Shown piece after piece: positions 1-7,360 of a stretch of DNA of 16,895 bases. The position numbers were made by a program, and so were the translations under genes. Under the pieces are notes generated by a model, which was not told the origin of the DNA, did not search any database, and was given only the letters and a program-made list of their open reading frames with translations. Within the stretch, counting starts at the first letter, position 1, and each line of letters opens with the position of its first letter. The DNA is from Betaproteobacteria bacterium RIFCSPLOWO2_02_FULL_62_17 (GTDB lineage: Bacteria; Pseudomonadota; Gammaproteobacteria; Burkholderiales; SG8-39): NCBI GenBank assembly GCA_001770355.1, contig MEQV01000229.1:1-16895 (forward strand). The letters run 5' to 3'.

Positions 1-3
1 CCA

Positions 4-19
4 TCGCCGAGAGCGGCGA
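4..19 (-). terminator. Terminator-like hairpin after the last gene of the cluster
   Basis: A perfect 6-bp inverted repeat, TCGCCG-AGAG-CGGCGA, lies about 65 nt beyond the stop of the dehalogenase-like gene. It could end the long minus-strand transcript. No T-run is visible within the few bases left before the window edge, so an intrinsic terminator cannot be confirmed. The rest of 1-82 shows nothing recognisable. Confidence 0.22.
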
Positions 20-82
20 CAGACATTGTGGGCGCGCAGCCAGAGGGAACGTGACTATCACGGCGATTACTCGGACGGACTC

Positions 83-931
83 CTAGACGCCGAGCTGCCC
101 GGCAAGATCGTTGAAGTCTCCCGCCGTCAGGTCGACCGACGAATCGGGCTTCAGATCGGGTTTTCCATTCGGCCCGTATTCGAGCGGCCTGGCGACGAAC
201 GCTGTGCTCAACCCCACGGCCTTCGCGGCGCGCAGATCGCCCAGGTGCGCCGCCACCATCATCACGTCGGCAGGCTTGAGGTCGAGAAAGTCCGCCGCGG
301 ACTGATACACCTCGCGGTCGGGCTTGTAGCGACGGACGAGTTCGGCTCCCAGAATGCAGTCCCACGGCAGCCCCGCATGCTTCGCCATGTCGGTCATCAG
401 GGACATGTTGCCATTCGAGAGCGGCGCGATGGTGAACGCGCCCTTCAGGCGGGTGAGTCCGCTGACCGCGTCCGGCCACGGCCGCAACCGATGCCAGGCG
501 CGGTTGAGGCTGTCGATTTCCTCTTCCGAAAGCCCCGCAATACGGAAGTCGATCAGGATCTTGTCGAGCACCATCCGATGCAGGGTGTCGAGCTTGGTCC
601 AGGGCCGTTCGCCGCTCCGGACCCGGTCCATGCTCGGACGGTACTCGGCGCGCCAGGCGTCGGCGAACTTCTCGCCGTTCACCGTCAGGCCCTTCCGCTT
701 CGCCACCTCCTCGACCTCGCGCGCCACCGACGTGCGCCAGTCGACGACCGTGCCGAACACGTCGAAGACGAGCGCCTTCACCGACGCCACGCGGCGATCC
801 GGACGCCCGCCGATCTGTCCTGGGCTGAACGCCGTCGCATGCCCGGCGCCCACGAGCGCGGCGCCGGCCGTCGACACGGCGCCTGCCTGCAGAAACTTAC
901 GGCGCGACACGGTCGAGAACCGACGGGTCAT
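83..931 (-). CDS. Tat-exported haloacid dehalogenase type II-like hydrolase (HAD superfamily)
   Basis: A 282-aa HAD hydrolase resembling type II L-2-haloacid dehalogenases, which replace a 2-halogen on a short carboxylic acid with hydroxyl through an aspartyl ester. All four HAD motifs are visible: nucleophile D57 in FDVFGT, S172 in LSNG, K203 in YKPD and D232 in AAHLGDL. Before the domain lies a twin-arginine signal (SRRKFLQAG, R10-R11, then a hydrophobic stretch to about residue 34), so it is predicted to cross the membrane folded. The known dehalogenases are cytosolic, which makes the signal notable. The start is supported by AGGAGG five bases upstream. It is the last gene of the run, 29 nt after the SDR stop. 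Dehalogenase activity itself is inferred; other small phosphorylated or halogenated substrates are possible. Confidence 0.86.
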   Translation of the reverse strand: MTRRFSTVSRRKFLQAGAVSTAGAALVGAGHATAFSPGQIGGRPDRRVASVKALVFDVFGTVVDWRTSVAREVEEVAKRKGLTVNGEKFADAWRAEYRPSMDRVRSGERPWTKLDTLHRMVLDKILIDFRIAGLSEEEIDSLNRAWHRLRPWPDAVSGLTRLKGAFTIAPLSNGNMSLMTDMAKHAGLPWDCILGAELVRRYKPDREVYQSAADFLDLKPADVMMVAAHLGDLRAAKAVGLSTAFVARPLEYGPNGKPDLKPDSSVDLTAGDFNDLAGQLGV

Positions 932-960
932 GGTGCCTCCTGCGCTCCAGTATCACCGCT

Positions 961-1665
961 TTATCCCCTGGGGTTGGTCGCGAACACGGTCAGCTCGGGT
1001 GTGAAGCCGCGATCGTCCATCTCGAGCGCCGCCTTCACGGCGTGCGCGATGTCTTCACCTCGGAGCTTCGTCGGGTTCTCGTCCTGGGTCAACCCTGCCG
1101 TGGCTGAAAAACTGGTCAGCACTTCGCTGGGATTGATCAGGAACACGCGGACGTTGTGCGGCCGCAGCTCCGCGCGCCAGCATTCGGTCATCCCGCGGAG
1201 CGCAAACTTGCTCGCGTAGTACGCGCTGCCACCTGCGGCACCCCGCAAGGCGGCGGTCGAGGCGATATTGACGATGTTGCCCCGATTCCTCTCGATGAAG
1301 TGTCTGGCCGCTTCGCGGGCCATCAGCATGGCGCCCGTGACGTTGGTCGCAAACACCGCATCGAAGCTCGCGCGGTCCATGTCGACGAGGCCCTTGAACA
1401 CACCGAACCCCGCGTTGTTCACCAGGATGTCGAGATGACCGAACGCGTTGAAGACCTCGCGATACGTCCGCTCCACGTCCGCTTCGCTCGTGACATCGGC
1501 CCGTATCGGGTGGGCGCCGGCAGCCCGCGCCGCCTCGGCCAGTCGACGCTCGTCACGCCCGGTGACCGCCACGCGCGCTCCCGCGCTCGCCAGGGTCTTC
1601 GCGACGGCGAGGCCGATGCCGCTCGTCCCACCCGTGATCAGTGCCGTTGCGTTCTCGAGGTGCAT
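961..1665 (-). CDS. Short-chain dehydrogenase/reductase (SDR), classical type
   Basis: A 234-aa classical SDR that should oxidise an alcohol or reduce a carbonyl with NAD(P). The Rossmann motif TGGTSGIG is at residues 11-18, NNAG at 83-86, catalytic Asn near N108, Ser at S136, and the YxxxK pair at Y149/K153. R37 after the second strand (VTGRD) may favour NADP(H), which is inference. There is no signal peptide, so this is a cytosolic enzyme in a cluster of exported ones, as expected for a nicotinamide-dependent protein. Its length is normal for the family. The ribosome site GGAGG is about 12 nt from the ATG, rather far. It lies 111 nt after the duplicated CMD-like gene. The substrate cannot be told from sequence. 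Confidence 0.9.
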   Translation of the reverse strand: MHLENATALITGGTSGIGLAVAKTLASAGARVAVTGRDERRLAEAARAAGAHPIRADVTSEADVERTYREVFNAFGHLDILVNNAGFGVFKGLVDMDRASFDAVFATNVTGAMLMAREAARHFIERNRGNIVNIASTAALRGAAGGSAYYASKFALRGMTECWRAELRPHNVRVFLINPSEVLTSFSATAGLTQDENPTKLRGEDIAHAVKAALEMDDRGFTPELTVFATNPRG

Positions 1666-1776
1666 ACGCGTCCGAGTCCTCCATGAAAGATGCTCACCGT
1701 GCGGGCTCCTGCCTCCGATGCGTGGACCATGACGCGGCCGCTGAACAAGCGCTCATCCAGGCAGGCGCCGGACGCG

Positions 1777-3024
1777 TCAGGGCATCGGCAGCTGTGGCTG
1801 CTGGCCTGCGGGCAGGTGTTGATCGAAGGCGGTCAACAAGGTCGCTTCCCTCGCGTGCGGCGCCATCAGGCCGACGACGAAGTCCGACAGGTCCCGCTGA
1901 CCGAACACCTGCTTCGCCCGCGCGTACGTTTCCGTGGTGACCACGTGCTTCCCAAACAGCTCGCGGCCGAACTGGATCAGGATCGCCTCTTTTTCGCCGA
2001 TTCCCGTCAGCGGCTTGCGAAGGCGGACGATGTCGATCACCGCGGGGGCCAGGCCGGCGGCGCGCGCGCGGGACTCGTTGACGGTCCACTCGTACTGCTG
2101 ATCGTGTTCGCGGGCCGTGATGAGGACCGCCAGCGCCATCAGCGCCCGTCCCTGACTGGACTCCAGCGACGTGAGGCCTGCGGCGAAGCGCCCCATCGAT
2201 GCCGGACCGGTCGGGGGCGGCGCAAGCGTGCGCCGGTAAAGGCCGCCGGGCATCGTCTGCGTCGGGGGTCGAGCGGGAGGCCGATCCGGGTTGACCGTGG
2301 GAATGCGGCTTCTCGAATCCGGCAGAAAATCGGTGGGAAGCGTAAACGGCAGCGGCAGAAACTGCGCCATCTGGGGGGGCATCCACTGGTTGGCCGCGGT
2401 CAGATTCGCTGCGACGCCGGCGTACTGAGCCATCAAGTCGACGATATCGACGAGATTCGTCTTCCCGAAAAGCGCGAACGCGCGCGCGTAAGTCGCGGCA
2501 GTCACCTTGTGCCTGCCAAGCTCGCGTCCGAGCTGGATGATGGCCGCTTCCCGCTCGCCGACTCCGGCGAGGGGCTTCCGATGCCGGACGAGGTCGACAA
2601 TCGCCGGCTCCAGCCCGACCGACAGCGCTTCCATTTCATGAAGCGACCACTCGTACGGCTGGTCCAGCTCGCGGGCCGTCGTGATGATGGCCAATTCGGT
2701 GAGCCGGCGTCCGATGGCGGAGTCCCACCGGACATCGACGCCTGAGCGGTGAAGCCGGATCGCGGCCGCGCCTTCCGGTCGACCGGTCGGCGAGCTCGCG
2801 CCGGCGGCGGCGTAATCGTTCCGGCCCTGCTCGTTCAGCTCCTCCAGTGTGATCGGAGGAAGCCGGCTGCGGGAGTCCTGATGGACGTCTTGGGGAAGGC
2901 CGCCCCCGGCTTCACGCCTGGAGCCTGAGCCTTGACCCGACGCGCCTTGTTCCGAGACCGCGGAGGTCACCGGCAGGAGAAGAATCCCCCCGAGCAGAAG
3001 CATCCCCTTCATCCTGCCGAGCAT
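1777..3024 (-). CDS. Exported tandem carboxymuconolactone decarboxylase-like protein (two domains)
   Basis: I start this at the ATG at 3024 (415 aa) because GAGGGAGA lies about 7 nt before it; a longer frame to 3063 lacks such a site. A Sec-type hydrophobic segment lies at residues 8-22. Two CMD-like domains follow, each introduced by the same short element (DSRSRLP at 50, DSRSRIP at 236) and each carrying a helix with a YEW core (QPYEW at 122-126, QQYEW at 309-313) followed by a conserved GL-P-ID segment. This shows an internal duplication. The redox CxxC of AhpD-type members is absent from both halves, so peroxidase-type chemistry is unlikely. The family decarboxylates gamma-carboxymuconolactone in aromatic catabolism, but many members have no known activity. 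The two halves are joined by a proline-rich linker (about 225-280). A single-domain relative is encoded at 10563-11213. Confidence 0.83.
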   Translation of the reverse strand: MLGRMKGMLLLGGILLLPVTSAVSEQGASGQGSGSRREAGGGLPQDVHQDSRSRLPPITLEELNEQGRNDYAAAGASSPTGRPEGAAAIRLHRSGVDVRWDSAIGRRLTELAIITTARELDQPYEWSLHEMEALSVGLEPAIVDLVRHRKPLAGVGEREAAIIQLGRELGRHKVTAATYARAFALFGKTNLVDIVDLMAQYAGVAANLTAANQWMPPQMAQFLPLPFTLPTDFLPDSRSRIPTVNPDRPPARPPTQTMPGGLYRRTLAPPPTGPASMGRFAAGLTSLESSQGRALMALAVLITAREHDQQYEWTVNESRARAAGLAPAVIDIVRLRKPLTGIGEKEAILIQFGRELFGKHVVTTETYARAKQVFGQRDLSDFVVGLMAPHAREATLLTAFDQHLPAGQQPQLPMP

Positions 3025-3096
3025 CGCCGGTCTCCCTCGTTGAACAGAACATCCCACGGTCATGCGCCCTGGGCGCAGGGCCGGCCTTTCGGCACG

Positions 3097-3906
3097 TTAG
3101 AGCGGGTTGGGGCGCTCGTTCAGCTCGATGTAGGTGCCCCACGGATCGTAGATAAACGCGAGCGCGCCACCGGTCTGCGGATTCTTCGTGTAGGGCCGGT
3201 CCAGTTTGACGCCGGCCGCTTCGAGCTTCTTGCAGAAGGCTTCCAGGTTCTTGACGTCGAAGCCGATGTGGTCGAGCACGCGCCCTTTGTTGGTGGGCGC
3301 CGGCATCTCGGTCTTGGAGAATGTGAGGTTCACGCCGGGGATGTCGGCGGCCTGGTTCGCCCCGCGCTTCCCGGGCTTCGCACCGAACAGCTTCGTATAC
3401 CAGGCCTGGATCTCAGGTATCTGGCCTTCCGCCACGAAGAAATGGACGTGGTGATGCTGGATCGGGAACTTCTGGTTCTTGTCTTCCAGAATCTCGATCC
3501 TCAGCTGGTCCGGCGTCACGACGAAGGCCTGATCCATCCTGCCCTCGTTGCCGGGCAGGACCGGCACGCCCGCGGCCTTCCAGTTGGCGACTGACGTCCG
3601 GACGTTCTGCACGATGAATCCCACATGGTTCACCACACTGCCCACAGTGCCCCCGGTCGGCGGCGGTGCCTGGTTCTGATGCAGGTAGACGACGACGCCG
3701 GGAAACCTCACGACTTCGAAATTGCCCGCCTTCATCGCGATGCCGCCCATGCCAACAAAGATCTTCCTGTTGGCTTCGACATCGCGCGTGTTGAGATGCC
3801 AATGGCCCATCGTCACGCCCGCTTCATTGGCCGGGAATGCCTGTGCCCACGCCGTCCCCGCCGCCAGCATCCACATCATGCAGAGGCCAGAAATCAGTCT
3901 GCTCAT
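3097..3906 (-). CDS. Exported double-domain VOC (glyoxalase/bleomycin resistance/dioxygenase fold) protein
   Basis: The ATG at 3906 (269 aa) is preferred over an in-frame TTG two codons upstream because AAAAGGAG sits six bases before the ATG and abuts the TTG. Residues 1-21 form a Sec signal ending AWA, with likely cleavage before Q22. Two VOC modules follow. Module one covers about 32-141, with H35/H37, H94 in NHVGF and E138 in LRIEIL. Module two covers about 152-262, with H153/H155, H213 in LDHIGF and E261 in YIELNE. His and Glu at these places fit the usual metal site of the fold. VOC proteins include glyoxalase I, extradiol ring-cleavage dioxygenases and epimerases, and sequence alone does not choose between them. 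It lies between the cyclase and the tandem CMD-like gene, in the same direction with short gaps. Confidence 0.85.
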   Translation of the reverse strand: MSRLISGLCMMWMLAAGTAWAQAFPANEAGVTMGHWHLNTRDVEANRKIFVGMGGIAMKAGNFEVVRFPGVVVYLHQNQAPPPTGGTVGSVVNHVGFIVQNVRTSVANWKAAGVPVLPGNEGRMDQAFVVTPDQLRIEILEDKNQKFPIQHHHVHFFVAEGQIPEIQAWYTKLFGAKPGKRGANQAADIPGVNLTFSKTEMPAPTNKGRVLDHIGFDVKNLEAFCKKLEAAGVKLDRPYTKNPQTGGALAFIYDPWGTYIELNERPNPL

Positions 3907-3966
3907 CGCCAACTCCTTTTCCCAAGCCCGCTTCGCTCCGGAATATCGAGCCGCCCTACGATTCTC

Positions 3967-4968
3967 TCAGAACATCGCAATGGGATTGACCGGTGAACCC
4001 GTGGCATTGGTGAGCGCCAACGGGGTGACCGTCAACATGAACTCCCAGCGATTGCGGGATGCAGTCGCTTCGCTCAACGCTTCCAGATCAGCGCGGTCGA
4101 GAACGTGGATACCGAGGATCGCCTGAATGAAATTATGGACCGCGTTTCTGGGCAGATCGCCCGCGGGCTGCGGCGTATACCCGGCCGTTTCCCAGACCAG
4201 CAACGCGATGTCGCGCCGTTTCAGCCACGGAAGGACCGAATTATCGAGCCCGGCCGCGCCGTCGTCCGGACCGAGTGTGGATCGCCGTCCATAGCGGCCC
4301 CAGCGCAGCACCAGCGCGTCCCCTGGCGCCACCCTGACACCCGCCTTCTTTTCCCAAGCCTCGAGGTCCTCGGCGAAGATGCGATCGCCCGGCGCGAGAT
4401 ACGGCACACCCTTGAGCCTCGCGATGTCGTACAACACCGCGCGGGTGACGATCCCGTTCTTCATGGGGAGAACGGAGTTCTTGATGGCGCCTCTTTCCTT
4501 GGTGACCAGCGCCGATGTGTCGTAGCCATTCCACATCTTGCCGCGGAAGAACGTGTGAGCGAGAGAATCAATGTGAGTTGAGGCCGCGCCGTGGATGCAG
4601 GGAAACGCCACCCGATCGGTGGCGCCTGTGTCCGAAGCGGAGGTCAGGGCCCATTCGGCCGGGCACGGGACGTCGAGGGCTTTTTCGGTAAAGGCATTCG
4701 CCGACAGTGATACCGGCACTCCCTCCTTCACGAGCGCCATCGCCGCCCGGCGCCTGGCCGGCGTAATCAGGTTGAGGGTTCCCATCTCGTCGTCCGGGCC
4801 CCAGCGTCCCCAGTTGGAGAGCTCCACCTGCCACCGCTCGTATTGCGCCTGTCCGACGAGGGGCCGCGGCGCCGGGCCCTGGGCAACCGCGTCTCCAGAA
4901 AGCGCCGCCGCTGCGGCGAGCGCGCCGGTGACGACCAGGACCGACGCTCCGATGGTTCTCCTGCTCAT
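3967..4968 (-). CDS. Exported cyclase-family hydrolase (kynurenine formamidase-like), copy in left module
   Basis: A 333-aa member of the cyclase family (KynB-like metal hydrolases acting on amides, formamides or lactones). A signal peptide covers residues 1-30 (AVAQ). The family entry motif SNWGRWGP...GTLNLIT is at about 51-69. The metal-binding signature reads H126-GAAST-H132-I-D134-SLA-H138; the spacing is intact, but the usual glycine pair is replaced by A-A/S. A conserved W-E-F segment lies near 308. The ATG follows GGAGGAG and sits 9 nt after the stop of the amidohydrolase, so the two are almost certainly co-translated. A paralogue lies at 14534-15613 with the same entry motif and a similar C-terminal SPxxxxAxF end. 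Hydrolase function is well supported by the family; the substrate is unknown. Confidence 0.88.
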   Translation of the reverse strand: MSRRTIGASVLVVTGALAAAAALSGDAVAQGPAPRPLVGQAQYERWQVELSNWGRWGPDDEMGTLNLITPARRRAAMALVKEGVPVSLSANAFTEKALDVPCPAEWALTSASDTGATDRVAFPCIHGAASTHIDSLAHTFFRGKMWNGYDTSALVTKERGAIKNSVLPMKNGIVTRAVLYDIARLKGVPYLAPGDRIFAEDLEAWEKKAGVRVAPGDALVLRWGRYGRRSTLGPDDGAAGLDNSVLPWLKRRDIALLVWETAGYTPQPAGDLPRNAVHNFIQAILGIHVLDRADLEALSEATASRNRWEFMLTVTPLALTNATGSPVNPIAMF

Positions 4969-4977
4969 CGCTCCTCC

Positions 4978-6366
4978 TCACCTCGCCCGGCCGCTTCGCG
5001 ACAAGTCGTCCCTGACGACCTTTCCGCCTTTCATCACAAACGCGATGCGCTGCAGCTCCGTGATGTCGGCCAGCGGATCGCCGGAGACGGCGACGAGGTC
5101 GGCGTACTTGCCCTTGGCGATTGAGCCGATCCGATCCTGCCATCCGAGCACTTCTGCGTTGACCGAGGTTCCACCTTGAATGGCCCGCGCCGGGGTCAGG
5201 CCCGCGCGCTTCACGAGCGCCTCGAAGTCGAGCGCCTGGGTGCCGTGCGGGTAGGTCGCGCCGTCGACTCCGCTGCCCATCATGATCTTGATGCCCTTCG
5301 TGGCGGCGGCCATCGACACGGCCTTCTCGAAGATGGGAATCATCCGATACTTGCCCCCGGTGTTCTTGGCATCGTTATCGTCCATGTACGGCTCGAGATA
5401 ACGGACGAAGGTCGGATCGTAATACAACCCCTTTGCGGCCATCATGTTGATTTGTTCCTGGCTCAGGCCAAACCCGTGCTCGATGGTGTCGCAGCCGGCG
5501 ATGATGGCATTTTGCAGCCCCTCGCCCCCAAGAACGTGGCACGCCGCCTTCTTGCCGAGTCGATGGGTTTCCTCAATCAGCGCCTGCAGGACGGGCAGCG
5601 GATAGGTGACCGCGTATTGGGCCTGGCCCGTGGGTGTGAAGGAGTAGCCCCCTGTGGGGAACAGCTTGATCCAATCGGTACCGCGCGCAATCTGCTCGCG
5701 CACGGCTGCACGCGCTTCCTCAACGGACCGCACCACGGTGCTGGCTAACGGGTTCTGCGGAACGGCGGGGTCTGGAGCTTCACGCCCCCACACGATGCCC
5801 AGCGTCGACACCTGATACCGGGGGCCGTCCAGACGCCCCTGGTTGATGGCGTCGCGGATCTCGACGTCGGCGTATCCGTTGCCGTGAGAGCTCATGTCAC
5901 GGGCTGCCGTGAAACCCGCACGCAGGTCGGCTTGCAGGTTCTGCACGGCGATCAGCATGGAGCTTTCCGTCGTCACCTTCGGCCTGCGGGTGTTGAACAT
6001 GTGCGAATGCGCGTCTATCAGGCCTGGCAGCACCGTCGCCGCGCTGAGGTCAATCACCTGAGATCCAGCCGGGATCTTGAGCTGAGCCTCCGGTCCGACG
6101 TCGGTGATTCGCTCGCCCGAAAGGAGCACCACCTGTTTCGTCAGCATCTGACCGCTCTGGCTGTCGAACAGACGGCCGGCGCGGATCGCGACCACTCGAG
6201 GAGCCGGAGGGCATTGATAGACGCCGCCGTCAGACCCCACGCACGGCACCGCCCCCGCCCCTCGCCACGGAGCCGGCGGCGCCTGAAACTGCGCCCACAG
6301 CGGCGTCGCACCCAGTAGTACCCCGAACACCGGCGCCATCACGCATTTGCCGAAGCGAAGACTCAT
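4978..6366 (-). CDS. Exported metal-dependent amidohydrolase (imidazolonepropionase/prolidase-like)
   Basis: The start is set at the ATG at 6366 (462 aa), preceded by ACAGGAG at 8 nt; the longer frame to 6417 adds 17 residues without a signal. Residues 1-25 form a Sec signal ending LWA. The amidohydrolase barrel shows the full binuclear set: H120-S-H122 after strand 1, K234 in IKLFPTGG as the likely bridging lysine, H277, H297 in EHG, and D368 in GSGVDGA. The C-terminal return to the beta-sandwich (GKYADLVAVSGDPL) is typical. The subfamily includes imidazolonepropionase-like and Xaa-Pro dipeptidase-like enzymes that hydrolyse cyclic amides, lactones or peptides. The stop is 9 nt from the next start (cyclase), a tight pair. 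A 243-nt gap lies upstream. Confidence 0.9.
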   Translation of the reverse strand: MSLRFGKCVMAPVFGVLLGATPLWAQFQAPPAPWRGAGAVPCVGSDGGVYQCPPAPRVVAIRAGRLFDSQSGQMLTKQVVLLSGERITDVGPEAQLKIPAGSQVIDLSAATVLPGLIDAHSHMFNTRRPKVTTESSMLIAVQNLQADLRAGFTAARDMSSHGNGYADVEIRDAINQGRLDGPRYQVSTLGIVWGREAPDPAVPQNPLASTVVRSVEEARAAVREQIARGTDWIKLFPTGGYSFTPTGQAQYAVTYPLPVLQALIEETHRLGKKAACHVLGGEGLQNAIIAGCDTIEHGFGLSQEQINMMAAKGLYYDPTFVRYLEPYMDDNDAKNTGGKYRMIPIFEKAVSMAAATKGIKIMMGSGVDGATYPHGTQALDFEALVKRAGLTPARAIQGGTSVNAEVLGWQDRIGSIAKGKYADLVAVSGDPLADITELQRIAFVMKGGKVVRDDLSRSGRAR

Positions 6367-6508
6367 GGTCTCTACTCCTGTGGAAACGGCCTCGACGATG
6401 GCGCAGTATGCACCCAAGCCGGTGATTCCCGAAATCGCCTCTTCGGCACATGCGACCCGTGTCGGCGCACAGGGCCAGGACGGCCAGCCCCGACAACGGG
6501 TGCTTCAT
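6367..6508 (-). other. Signal-peptide-like short reading frame in the gap before the amidohydrolase (possible gene remnant)
   Basis: Within the 243-nt gap between the Lon-like gene and the amidohydrolase, an ATG at 6508 is preceded by GAGGAG at 9 nt and opens with MKHPLSGLAVLALC, which resembles the start of an exported protein. That frame then turns arginine-rich and implausible. A different frame becomes plausible immediately after (RVACAEEAISGITGLG) and runs into the amidohydrolase start. This looks like the frameshifted 5' end of a lost secreted-protein gene, or a chance signal. No other feature is visible in the gap. Confidence 0.25.
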
Positions 6509-6609
6509 GTTCGCTCGCTCCTCTTGCTGACCGGGTGACGCGTGAAAGCCTGCGAATGAGCCGCCCGTCGCGAGAGCACGCGCGCCGGCGCGGATGCACG
6601 CGCCAGGCC

Positions 6610-7317
6610 TCACCGCGCCGGCGTCACCCTCGCCTCCAGCAGGTCGATCAGCGCCTGGGATCGCGACAGCGGGTCGTTTCGCTCGAGCAGTTTCTGGCGC
6701 TCGATCGGGTCGAGATCGAGGTACTGGGCAAGCCCGTTGACGAGGTCTTCGTCTGGGAGCGCCGGTGAGGGCGGCTGCGAGCCGGCAGCGGCGACCTCCG
6801 CCAGCAGCGCCGTCAGCCGCGGTCGCTGCCGGCGGAGGGCCGCTCTTTGCTCGGCGTCCGCCACTTCGGGCATCGCCTCCACGCGCGCCCGCCGGTAGGC
6901 CCGGCCCTGATCTTCGCTGGTGACGTGAAACTTGACCAGCCCGCGCAGCATGATGACGTATCGTCCGTCCGGCAACTCTTCGACGTCCGTGATCACTCCG
7001 GCGCAGCCGACCGGATAGATCGGCGGCCTTCCTTCATACTCCGCTTCGTACCCCGCTCGCAGCAGCACCATGCCGATGATGCGGTCGCCCTTCAGCGCAT
7101 CGGCGACCATGGCACGGTATCGCGGCTCGAAGATGTGAAGCGGCCGGGAGATATTCGGGAAGAGCATGACATCCTGGAGCGGGAAGATCGGAATCGTCGG
7201 GGGCAGCACGCGTGTGCCTCCCGCCTTGTCCGGCGTGGCGAATTGCGCCCGAACAGCACAGGGTGCGCAGAGCAGACCGACAATCGATATTGCGCACGCG
7301 AGTCTGTCGAGTGTCAT
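6610..7317 (-). CDS. Exported Lon N-terminal (substrate-binding) domain protein
   Basis: A 235-aa protein with a Sec signal (residues 1-24, ending VRA before QF) followed by a Lon substrate-binding (LAN/PUA-like) domain from about residue 40. The core motif IPIFPLQDVMLFP is at 42-54, followed by HIFEPRYRAM, then the GCAG and DGRYVIMLRG strands near 104-127. A helical C-terminal part ends the protein. The AAA+ ATPase and Ser-Lys protease domains of Lon are absent, so it cannot be a protease by itself. Stand-alone cytosolic versions are common in bacteria; the unusual thing is the export signal. It may recognise exposed peptide segments or simply use the fold for binding. It sits 43 nt after the alpha/beta hydrolase. 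Its role in the cluster is unknown. Confidence 0.87.
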   Translation of the reverse strand: MTLDRLACAISIVGLLCAPCAVRAQFATPDKAGGTRVLPPTIPIFPLQDVMLFPNISRPLHIFEPRYRAMVADALKGDRIIGMVLLRAGYEAEYEGRPPIYPVGCAGVITDVEELPDGRYVIMLRGLVKFHVTSEDQGRAYRRARVEAMPEVADAEQRAALRRQRPRLTALLAEVAAAGSQPPSPALPDEDLVNGLAQYLDLDPIERQKLLERNDPLSRSQALIDLLEARVTPAR

Positions 7318-7360
7318 CCTCGTCCCCCGTTCCTCCCGCCAGGCCGGCCGTCACGTCACA

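Noticed and set aside
26..1219. A 397-codon open frame on the plus strand opposite the dehalogenase-like and SDR genes
   Set aside because: Its translation is Arg/His/Pro-rich with no recognisable motif, and both minus-strand genes beneath it have complete family signatures. It is an antisense shadow caused by high GC.
1690..2745. A 351-codon plus-strand frame opposite the tandem CMD-like gene
   Set aside because: Low-complexity, charged translation mirroring the codon pattern of the real gene; no ribosome site or domain.
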